From NCBI GenBank assembly GCA_007922195.1, contig ML682001.1:750084-814083 (forward strand): a DNA stretch of 64,000 nucleotides, given 5' to 3'. Source of the stretch: Podocnemis expansa. Its lineage: Eukaryota > Chordata > Testudines > Podocnemididae. Each line of letters starts with the position of its first letter. Within the stretch, counting starts at the first letter, position 1. Of this stretch, positions 42,301-54,300 are shown piece by piece. A model generated the notes under the pieces. The model had not been told where the DNA came from and did not search any database. It saw only the letters and a list, made by a program, of their open reading frames with translations. Position numbers and translations under genes: made by a program.

Positions 42301-45300
42301 CCACGGGTAGGTGACAATGCCGCACTGCGATGTGTAGAGGACACTCTCCGGCCTGCCAGTGGGGAGCAGGAAATGGACATTGAGATGGGTCTTCCAGGGC
42401 TGACCCTAGCCCTTGAGGCTGCACACACCATCTACCACCCTGACAGAAAAACTCCTCCAATCTCAGCTCCGTTCCCTTGCTGGACCTGGAAATGAATGAG
42501 CTGCCGTGTGTGGAGACAGCGAATCCAGCCATGTGCCAAGAACCATCCCTCATGCCCAGCTGCAGTCTTGTCCCTTTTCAGACTCTGCACTTCTAGGTCT
42601 ATACCCCAAATAAAGCTAATCCATCCCATTCCTTTAGACTCTCAGTTCCCTTTGGACCTCCACTGACACAACAAAGAGTCACAAGGCTCACGTGTGTAGC
42701 ATGGAGTTTGTTTTGCGGATGGTGCCCTGCATGGTACCCAAGTGCTAAAGACTACCTAAAATTCAAGGTCCTTCGAGTACCGGGATCATTGTTCATGACT
42801 CTCCCTCATCAGGTTGAGCATTCATTAGTGCGAATACAGTTATTTAGTCTGTCCAGGGGATTTCCTGTTTGCTCCACATCCAAATTCCAAGCAGGATTCA
42901 TTTCTGCTCCATCAGAGATAGCTAGTGAAATGACCACATCACAGGAGAGTAAAGTTGAGCAACCAAGAGGCGGAGTCCTCAGTAGTTCTCCTTGCTCCCT
43001 TATTCATTTTCTTCACTGTTTTTTTCTGCCCTTCAAGACTCTGTGGTGACTGGACAGCTAGTGAAATGACCACATCACTGGAGAGTACAGTTGAGCAATT
43101 GAGAGGGGAAACAATTGTTTCAAAGTCTTTGCTGGTTTGTTTTTGACAACACCTTTTTCTATTCAATAACTAACATTCTGGAGAATGCAGGTCTTTGTTA
43201 GATGTCCATCCACACTCTCCTTGCCCAACTGACTCATAGTAAACATGCTCTGAGCTGTTGAAGAGATTTCCCAGCAAAATCAAGGAGCAGCAGCACCAGC
43301 ATTCGAGATATCTCTAAGATAAAGAATGGACAATAAAAAACAAAAGCCCACAGCTTTCAGGTTGCCTTTCTACACCAGAAAGAAGCCCCAGGGCACAAAT
43401 TCCAGGGCTGTAAGACTTGTTGGGTCTTCTCTACCCAAGAACCAGAAGGCAGCTGTGTGCATTTGGTTTGGGGTGAATTTAATGCTCCCACGAATGCTAG
43501 TCTGAGTACAACGGCAAAAGTTGAGGTTAGGAGTGCAAGCAGCGCCACACTTCCTGCTAACCAGTTTTTCATTTAACTCTCCTGAGGTCTCCCCTGACCA
43601 GCCAGTGCTCAAGGAAATAAGTCTGACTTAGCTGCAAGGTGGGTAGCTAGAGAACTGGCAGAGAGACCAGCAATTTCGTTTAAACAATTAGAAGCTAATG
43701 TCTGTGTGAGCCCAGCTTTCCAGGGAAAACAGACCAATGAATTCACAGCTCATTCTATCACTTGGTTATTTATACTTGGCCTCATAATTGCTAAATAATG
43801 AGCAGTCGTGGTTTGTTTGACAGACCAATCTAACCCTTTGCGCAAGTTAATGTTAAGACATATTTTAGCTCTGATGTAAATCCCAAAGGGATAAACCTGA
43901 GGTTGCAGAAACGATAATCACCAGCCCATGGTGGGCTGGATAGTCCCATTTGCTGGGGGTGCACTGGAACCAGTTCTTAGTATGTATACGGGCACTGGCT
44001 ACTCCTGAAGGGGCAACACATGGGACTTGATGAGCCAATGGTCTGGTTCACTCTGGCAAGTCTTACCTTTCCATTCTTGTGCTTCCCATTCTTTCCTGCA
44101 GATTCCTGGAACAAGTGACAGGGACTGAGTGTGTCTTGGCCCTCTTAGGGTCACCTACCTTGGACTGCCAGGTGAGCTCCCCTCCTTCCTCTATCAGGGC
44201 CTTGATCATACTCAGGCTGCCATGGCGAGCTGCGATGTGCATGGCCGTCTCGCCGTCCTGCAGCCAAAATGCAGCACTGAAATGAGTTACCTGCCACCAG
44301 GATCCAGCAACCCATCTAACCCCCAGGAACGTGGCCACGTGCATCACCTCTTGCTCTACATTGACATCGGCTCCGCTCTTCAGCAGCATCTCTGCTACCT
44401 TCTCTCCCTCGCTGATGCGGGCTGCGATGTGCAGGGGTGTCTCCTGGGCCTGACAGAGACACAGGTGAAGGCTCAGAGCTCAGTGGAACCGTGTCGGCTT
44501 CTCTCACTACATCCGCTCAACCCGAGTCTCGTTGCTGCCTGGCACCCTGTGCCAGCACTTACCCCTCTGCAAGGGGTAACATGCTGCCCTTTTGATCAGG
44601 TAGGTTTCACACCCACCAAGCATATAGGGTACAAAACAGGGACAATCAGGCCTGGTATATTTCATACGGTTCTCACTCGAAGCCCGTGATGACAAGTTCG
44701 GTCTCCATGGGACACCTGGCCTCATCCTCGCCTCTCCTAGCCCCAGTGTCCAGACCCTTCCTGTGCTGTGACCCTTCTGCTTAACAATCCAGTCCTGTCC
44801 CTTCTGTAGTGCTGCCACCTTTAGACCTCACCCCCTGGCACAAGGTCATTGAGCCATGGACGGAAATTTTCCGAATTTTGATTCTGTTTTGCAAAAATGT
44901 TCAAGTTCCCCTCTTCCCTTGTTTTTTAATCCAGCACTTGTCATGATGATGCCACTGAAGAATTTGTCTCATGTCACAAGGATGCATCAGTTGTGGAGGT
45001 GTTTTGGCGTAGAGTTCACAGTCAGCTGCAGGCATGGACCTGCCACTTCAAAATCCAAACTGGTCCACCCTAATCCAAATGACAGTCAACTTTCCTTACC
45101 TTCCCCTCCCAGCTAGTGAGAGATTCACCGTTAAGGTTGGAGGAGCTCTCCTCTTTTCCTTCTAAAACCCCAGATTTGGTGGGCTTGGTTTATATTTATA
45201 TGATTTCATGTATCCAGAAGTCAAAGGTGAACGGGTAAAGCTATTATGTCCCCTGGAACCCACCCTGGTTAGCACTTTCTTTCCAAGGCATAAGTTCAGA

Positions 45301-48300
45301 GCTAATAAATAAATGGCAATTCCATTTTATTTGACAAGTTTCCAAACCACTGGGGATTTTGTCACTGGGAAGATCCGATAGGTTAGCTCCATCTATCTAC
45401 TTATGAGAGACCCATGGCTATCTTACTAAGACACTGAATCGCTAGCTTCAGCAGGATTTTTACAGCTTGGTTCTCAGAGCAGCCTGGATTAAACCAAAGA
45501 GAATCACAAATAAACAGATGAGACCAGACAAAGTTTTTCAAATAAACTTTTTTTAAACCCCATCTGAAAACAATGCAGATTCAGACTGACTGGAACGTTT
45601 GGCAAGCGTGTGTTTAATTTGCCTAATTGGCTTGGTCACATATAAAGTGCTAAAAAAGCTGAACTGTTTCACTGGGATTTTTTTGAAATGAAACTTTACA
45701 ACTTTTCAATTCTGAATAGCTTTTCCTTTTGCATTTTACTTCAATTAAATTTAAAGAAAAATTTGGAAAGATAAAGAAACTGGGAAACAAAACCAAATGG
45801 AATTAGTTTTTTATTTTTCCCATTTGGCTCCTGAATGGAAAAATCAGATCCAGCTCTATCAGGAATGGCAAAAATATGGATTCAGGATTGTTGCTGAATA
45901 CTGTGACAAAGTTCCTCTGCTACCTGGGTGGGTCCTTGGCTTTCCTCTGCCGTGAGTCTGTTTCCCGCAGGCCTCCAGGCCTGAGAAAAGTTCATTGCCC
46001 GCTTCAAAGATGGTTTTCGCTTCTCCCCAGTCCTTGTACCTGCAAGACTCTTCCTGACCAGAGCTCTGCTCCTTCTCCAGATCTGCCTGCCTTCCAACCG
46101 CACCTTGCCTCCTCTCACACACTCCTGTACCTCTCCTCACTCTCATACTCCCGCTACCCCCTTTCTCTGGATGGGAGGCTTTTAATGAGTCCCTGGCTGG
46201 GCGTTCATTAGCTCCAGGTATGCTAATTACCCTGGGGTAACACTGCTCAGCTACAAGAGGGAAAGGGACTTTATGAGCCTGGGGCTAATATATTGGTTTT
46301 CTAGAGCTCCCCGGAAACCCTCCAGTCTGATCCTGTCACAGCGCACAGGTGGACTACATGACCCAAACAAACGAGTCCTGTGGCACTTAAAAACTAACAA
46401 ATATATTTGTTGTGTGAGCTTTCAGGGGAGAAAATCCCACTTTGTCAGATATCTGTGATTTTTTTTAGTCTTTAAGTGCCACAGGACTCCTTGTTTGTCT
46501 GTTTTACTGAACCAGACTAACACAGCTATGCCTTTGGATCTAGGTGACCCAAGAGATCATTTCATCTCAAACTTGTAGGATTCCACATTCTTCAATGCAA
46601 AAGGTTCTTTTAAAGATACAAGCTGCAGCCTAGTTAACAGAGAGGTAGATCGATTATTGATCAGTCCCACAACGATCAACCAGCATCCAGTCTTCTTACA
46701 ACCAAAGCATCAGGAAAGTTATTACCAATATCATCAAAATGAAAGCCCCTCTATAGCACATGAAGAACAGTAACACCCAAGTAATTACATGACCGTTTAT
46801 TATTAATTTTGCTATGCAGATAAATAATGCCACAAAACACCAAAATGCAAGAGCAGGCAGGAGCATGCAAAGGTTTAGCTCTAGGTCTGGCCACTCACAT
46901 CTCATATCTACTGCTAAGGAAACCTGGAGCATCAGTCATTTTCTTTCCCATTATTACCTTTGTGGTTGTCATCTAAAGCTGTCATCCTGGCATTTCCTTT
47001 TACTCTGAATTATGCTCATGCCTCCTAAGACTCAGACTTACGCATAAGAGTACCAACCCCTTTTTCCTTCGACACCCTGCTAATTTAGTGGTGTCTCATT
47101 TCTCATTGACTATCCCCTTATTCTCAGTAACATCTACTTTAACCAGTTACCACAGTAACTCAAAGTTACTACAGAATCCCCCAAAATGTTAGTATCCAGT
47201 ATCTTACAGTATTAACTGGTAAACTGCAGAATATTGTAAAGTCTCTTGCTGCATGGCTTCCCCAACATCAGCACTTCATGCATCTTTTACTATGATCTTG
47301 TCTTTACTGCTACCAGGATATCTTTCAGTCAGCTAGCCCCCCTCAATTGTCTCAGGTCTGAGCCTTGTGCATCTCAGCTAAATATTTCACAGGCCTCTGG
47401 GCTCTGTGTCACAACACTAATTAATAGGCATATTTCACCTCTATATCCTAAGTATATTCTCTCTCTTTTATTCTTGGCTACAAAGAACTTGGGAGAATAT
47501 TCCACGGTTTATAGATCCTGCTTTAGGGGTTTTGCTGTTATTCCTCGTTATAAATCCCTGACTCTCTCCATCGACGTAAATATTTACATCAGTGGCTCCC
47601 CAGCTCTTTGGCTTGATGGCCACAGATATCATTTTTACAACCCTGAAGGACCATTAGTCTCCACTAGCAGAACCCCAGTGCCTGGGGACCCAGGCAGAGT
47701 GCTTAGCTCTTTGATGGGGCCGACAGGAGAGAAAAAGTGATCTCCTCTCCTCTGGCGCCAGCAGGGAACCCAGCGCCTATGGACCAGGATGGCGTGCTTT
47801 GACATGCTCCCTGCAACAGTCAGGGGAGGGAGTGCTCCTCTCCATCCCCTTGGCTGCAGCAAGGCACCTACACCAGCCTTTCAGCCCCGTGGAAACACAC
47901 TCTGCAAGGGTCCTCAAGCAGTGGTTGTCTCTGCAGCCAGCAGGAGGGGAGCTGCGGGCCACTTTGAAAGCTCCCACAAGCCACTTTTGGCCCCTGGATC
48001 ACAAGCTGGAAAACACTGATTTGCATCATGGCCGTTGAGCCTGGTGACCCACTGAAGTGGTGGTGAACTGATCTGTACAGCATCTTTCCATTTCTACAAC
48101 CGCAGGTGGCAACAGAACGTGTTAACCAGTCACCAGAGATGAGCCTATAGCCCAGGAACGCTTCCTCGCTGGTCCTTCCTGGTGCAGAAAATGCCACTGG
48201 CTGGTGGTACTGTCTTGCCACCTGGTGTGCTTGTGATATGACACTGTGTGTTCAGAGGGATCCTGGATTAGCCTTCCTTTTTAAAACCCATTGGCTCAGA

Positions 48301-51300
48301 AAAAATTAGAACTGGATACAGCAGAACTCTGTCAGCAAGTGAAATCCTAGCAGAGTTCACAAAGGTCGTGATCACTTGGCAATCTGTCTCCCCTCTGAAA
48401 CAGACAGGGCATTGGAAGGGTGTGGGTGCCGTGGGGAATAGGGAATAGCACAGGACCACTCCAGTGAAGGAATAAGAAAGCAGCCCTGATTATGGGAGCA
48501 GGGAATAAGGTTACATGGCCTGCAAGGAAAAGTCACATCCCAGCTTTTGCCCCTACCTTGCCTCCCTTGAGCTGGACCTGTGCCCCAAAGCCCAGAAGGG
48601 TCTGTACCACCAGCGGCTTGCAGTGCTGGGCAGCAATGTGCAGGGCCGTGTAGTTTTCTTTGGTTCGAGCATCCACATCTGCACCCCTCTGCAGCAGCGC
48701 CTTCACCACGGCAGCATGACCCATCTTGGCTGCTATGTGCAAGCAGATCGCCCCATTCTGAAAGAGAAGCAACCGGTTTCAGCGGCGTTTGTGTTTTCAA
48801 CACTCAATAACGACCTTCACGCTGAAAAAGTGGGCAGGGGGAACCAATTGGTCAGCGGGCCAGGGCATAACGTGTGCTGTAGGGGCTGGTCTGACAGCTG
48901 CCACACTGGCCTATCTGAGGAACTGAACTGGGGATATCCAGAGTGAGAAACCTGAGTCCCGGCTTGTGTAGCTGTGAGAGACTCACACTGATTCTGTATC
49001 AGGCTCGGGGGAGGACACAACATATATTGATCAGTGGACTAGACTGGCTCTTTGTGGCTAAGAAAAGCTGAAATTTAGTGAGCTAGATGGGAAGACAAAG
49101 GGGGGTGGATTATGGAAACAATTTAGGGGGTGATTTTCACCAAAATTGGGATGAAAAATTGCTTTGAAATGAGAAAAACTTCTGCCACTTGTAAATCAAG
49201 ACCCAGTGACACTGAAATATTGCTCCTGGTGTGCTAATTATGTCCTTGGGAAATCAGGCAGAAAAGCTGGGAAAATGTATGAAGAAGTTAACAGTTTTCA
49301 TCGGGTTTAAAATGTTCTGTGAAGTTTTTCTCTCCATTACATATCACTTTGTTTTTTTGGGTGTGGGGCAGTCAGAGCTGAATACATTTCTCCAGCTGTT
49401 TTATGCAAACTTTTACTGTGATTGTAAATGCAATTTCAATAAAGCAGATGCAACTCGAGGCTAAAAAGAAGGCAGCTGGGAAGCAAAGATGTGTGGCTAA
49501 TAGAAGCAGTTTAATAAACAAGTTGCATCCTAGCATCTTGGAATGAAGGATCTCAGCATGTTTTGGAAACAGAGAGTCTTGCAGCATCCCATGGGGAAGG
49601 TTGAAATTGTTTCCCTTTCACAGATGGGGAAACTGAGGCAGGGAGTTAATAAAGGTTTTATGAGAGGCCACAGAACTAAATCAGTGACAGCTGAGTGGAG
49701 GCCCTCGGAAATCTGTATAGCTGAGAAATGGTGTCTGTCACAGGCATGCTACTAGCTGGGGTGGTTGGTGAGACCAGAATGGGCTGGTGGGAAATAAACC
49801 TCTCTAGTTTTTCCTTTTCTCATTGAAAAATGATGGGAAAGACATGGAGGGGAAAACTCCACTCCTATATGTTTTTTTCCAGGAAGGGAAAATAATAAAT
49901 AATTATGGGGGCAAGGGGTGTTCCTCCCCCACATTGAAACTAAATTTTTAAAGACTTTTTTGAAAAACTTCAACCCAAATGATATTTTTTTTCCCATGAG
50001 GCAACGTCTTTTATTGGCCTATGGTTGGGGACAGAGAGATGCTTTTGAGCTACACAGTGCTCTTCTTTTGAACCTGCCGGCCCCAGAATATTAGAGAGGC
50101 AAGGATCAGAAGAACGGCTCTGTGTATCAATGTCCACAACAGACATCGGTCCGAGGTGAGATCTCTTCACCGGCCTTCTCTCTAACTTCCTGGGAGAGAC
50201 ATGGCTACAACAGTGCTGAGTCTTTTTCGTGAACATTTTTGTTTGGCTTGAAAAGGCATTTTTCACCCGCTCCAAATCAACCCTTTGGCCGTAAGGTTTA
50301 GGTCCTGTTGCTGGCCCTGCCCACCTTCCTGTGCCAGGTTACCTTATTGGGCATGTGCAGCAGGACTCCTTTCTTCAGCAAGGCCAGAGCAGTGTCAGCG
50401 TGCCCATACTCAGAGGCCACATGCACAAAGGTGCTGCCATCCTTCAGGGACAAAAATGAGCAGCAAGTAAGGATGATGAAAATCTCTGGGCTAGGCCAGA
50501 AGCCGGGTAAAAAATCCACAGGCAGAGGGGTTCAGATAAGGACCCTGCCTCCAGCCCCTCTCCCCACCTCCCCATCCCTTCAATTTTAGACTATGGCACA
50601 GCTCTCTCCTGCTGTCGCCTGTCACCTGTGCACGGGAAACAGGTTCTTGGTGCACAGGCTCTTTGGGGCTGTTGTCACAAGGCACTGGGGTTTGTGCCGC
50701 TTGTGTCTGACAGTACAATGAGGGCTGGAGGTCTACAGGTGGTGTGTTCATCACAGCCACAGTACATGGAACAGAAAACCAGCCCAAACATAGGTCTTTT
50801 CCATTTGAGACTTCAGAAAATCCTCATATGTTGGCATTGGGGCTTTGTTCTCTCCATGGGCCAGCCATGATAGACTCTAAGGTCAGAAAGGACCTCCTGC
50901 ACAATGCAGGCCACAGCACCCCACCCACCCACTCCTATACTAGCCCCTAACCTGAGACTGAGTTATTAAAGCCCTCAAACCAGAAGGCAAAATGTGCAGC
51001 CGATATATTACAATGGAATTGTCACTATGTCCTCTTTCCATTTGGATTCCAGATAGAGCTGAGGCTGTGAGGCTCCAAGGTAAGGAAACCAGGCCTTCAT
51101 TTCCAATCCAGTTTTGTCTTGCTCAAGGTAGTAGCAGCACTCAGATTAACAGTAGGTGCAAGTGCTGGTCTCACTTGTTACACAGAGCGACATGGACATA
51201 CGTGCAATCACCTTAGTGCGAGCTAGCACATTGGAGTGGAACTTCTCTGTCAGTAGCTCCACGATGCTGGTGTGGCCTCTTTCTGCAGCAATGTGCAAGG

Positions 51301-54300
51301 GGGACCTGTCCATCTGCAACCAAAAAACCACAACATTTCCGAACAAGCAGCTGGAGCGGTGGGCATTTATATGCAAGCACAACATGAGCTCAGGAGGTAG
51401 ACAACCTGAGTGCAAGTCTAACTGAAACGTGCCCTTGGCTGAAACGGAACAACATCAACATCAGCGGCTTACCAAGAACCGCTCTGAAAGCTGGAACTTC
51501 CTCGAATTCTTGATCTCATGTCAGGTCACGATCTAGTGATACATAGCCACCAGCCTCTTGGTCAGCAGTGGCCAGGAAAAATTAATGGACACAAATGCTA
51601 AATGCACTGAGTAACCCCATCCGGGGTAGTCTGTGTCCACTTCTGGCAGGTCCTCGAGGTACCTTGCTTCTCTTACACTTTGTATACTGAGAGTAAGTTT
51701 GGGTGCAAAGCTGTAGAGGTTGGAAGGAAGCTGCCACAGCTGCTGTCTTTGGGGCATTTGCTCACTTGTTAGATCAATGGTTTTCAAACCACAGACTGGG
51801 ACCCAGTACTGGGTCATAAACCTTCTGGTGCCACTGTCAGAAGACTGGAATGCGTTGCTCAAAGATGTGTCAGCATAAGTGATTTTTTTCAACCAGGTCC
51901 CGAGGCAAAAGTTTGAAAACGATTAGATAACTTCAACCTCCCCAGGTGCCAACCTGTTTCCAGTATGACCACCTGCCTATACGTTTCTTTAAAAATCCAC
52001 AACGCCCAGCACTGCTAGAGCAAGTGACAGCCACATGAATGATCAACTTGTTCAGGAAATGGCTCATGCCCTTTTGTCTTCATTGAGTTGCACTAGTTAA
52101 CAGACAGGCTCTTACTGAAATTGGGAAAGGCTGTTATTCCAGCATGATGGTAATGGGACCTTGGAAGTCTTTCCTCCCTTATCTTAGGGCTGTTTCCTGC
52201 CTAGACAGGGGAAGGGAGGAGGAAGGCACTTTCTCCAGCTTCCTCAGCACTGTGAAGTTTAAGGAAAGGAGACAAGCTTTGAGCTTAGCCTGTGTACTTG
52301 CTGAAGCAGACGCAAGATTGAGAATGCCAAAAAAGTGAGTCAATGGTGCCCTGTATAGGAGTGGTATTGCATCTGCCAGTTTCAAAGGTCTATCACTCCA
52401 ATAGCTGCCCCAAAAGGACTCAAACAAGGCTCTTGGTCTTCTCTGTAAAGGGTTAATCTGCTCTCTAGAATTTTTACATAATAGTTTCTCCATCCTGGGA
52501 TGAGCCAATGTCAGTTTATTCTGCTGGTGTAATGCTGCACGTTGCATGGTCTATTGGTCAAAAGTATTGATCCACCCACTCGTCTATCACCATTTTCCTG
52601 TTCGGTACGGAAATGGAAGGTAAAAGGACTCTGGATCAGACAGTTCCCTCTCCCCACTCCCTTTACCTTGTCTGTTATGTTAGGGTTGGCCTTGCACTGA
52701 TGGAAGAACTTAAGCAGGCCTTCATCGCCTTCCCAAGCAGCTACATGTAGAGGAGTCTGACCTTCATCCTGAAACAAAGGGCATCAGAAGATGCTGGGTT
52801 ATCCTAGGGTTTAGCCCAAGCAGACAACCTACTGGGCGGGAGAACTTGGGTACCTGAGATGGCCACTTTCTGTAGCATGAAAGCATCATTCCTCCGCCCT
52901 GAAAGCTTCATCTCCTGCAGTGACACCACCAGATTACAAACTATCACCGAACCACGCTTGGAGGCAGTCAGGCCACAGCTTCCTGTAGCATTGGGGCTGC
53001 TACTGTCCAGGAAGCAGGGACTGTCCTAACCAAACCCAGATCAGTTTTCAGGGATGCAGCGCCCTTCTAGAAGAGGGTAGGTGACACTGACAGAGACCAG
53101 CTCCTATTAATTCCTTTATTGCATTGTGTAAAGAATCCATGCCCCTCTTCTGAGGACCACGTGGATCATAATGATGAACAGAACTTGGAGCCTTCTGCAT
53201 CAAAGGCCCAGTCCCCCCAACTCCATCTAAAGCAGAATATCTTTGGCTGTACATGTCCTAGAGTGTCCAGAATATACTTCTGTGGACCTCTCAACTCAGA
53301 TACATCACTCAGAAGTGACCTGTTTAAATACAGTTCAATGTGGTGGCAAGTCTTTGACCTGGATGGGTAAGTATGGGTCTTGTCTACCCTCCTTTTCTTT
53401 ATGGCTACATGAAAGGGAGTCCCTGAAATTATTCTGCTATGACCTGGGGTGCTGATATGGAAGAGGGGGAGAATCACCAAACCAGGTAATGGTTGTAAAA
53501 GTCACTAGCAACAGCTATTGGGGAAAATCCAGGACTGAGAATGGCCCCTCCAAAGAGAGACATGACCAGAGAAACAAAAAAGGAGTCTGGTGGCACTTTT
53601 AAAGACTAACACGCGTATGACCAGAGAAGACAATCAACGTGGGTTTCTCTACTGGTCATTTTAACCATTTCTTACTAATACTTCCATAAACATATGCTTG
53701 TGCATTGGAACCATTTTAAACCACCCTCCTCGCTCTGCCAAATACTGGAAGAAGAAGAAGGATTTGAACTTTAATGGCTTTTTGGTGTGTTTTGGCACAA
53801 AGCTGATAAGTGCTAGTGTGAAGCCTGCCCTGGTTCTGAAATACTACAGCCCTAGATTTATCTTGGCATTTTGTCTAATTCACTTAAAGGCCTTTTATAA
53901 ATAACTCAGGACCTTTCAGACTTACAGTTCTACAGAATTGCTTTGTTTATGTGAGGGTTTAAGTTGGTCTTGATGTTTTTAATAAAAATAAACTTCTTGT
54001 CAGAAGCCTCTCTCTTTTGGGATCTCTGAAAGGTCCTCATGAAGAGCTGTGCACCTCTTTGGAGCAGGCTTTTCTTATTACTTGCACCTTTGGGTTTATT
54101 TGAAGAAGAAGAAAAGGAAGAGAATGGACAATTTGGAGAAAGGTTAGTGGCTCTCAGCTGGTTCTATTCTACCCCCTCCCACAGAGACTGTCTCAGTCCC
54201 TGACTTTTGTGAACCAGACTAGAGCGACGGACCCCCTCATTTGCGCTCAGCGACTCTAAACCCTGCACCTAAACCTGCACCTGCAACAACCTTTTCAAAA

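Larger units (their letters stand above)
44450..48556 (-). other. TRPN1 intron
   Basis: 4.1 kb, phase 0. Holds an AT-rich repeat (45630-45860), a possible solo LTR (45902-46340), a palindromic MITE (46367-46544) and a hAT-type element (47590-48018). The remainder is unassigned. Confidence 0.75.

Noticed and set aside
45876..46211. 111-codon plus-strand frame
   Set aside because: Lies in the putative solo LTR; no domain seen.
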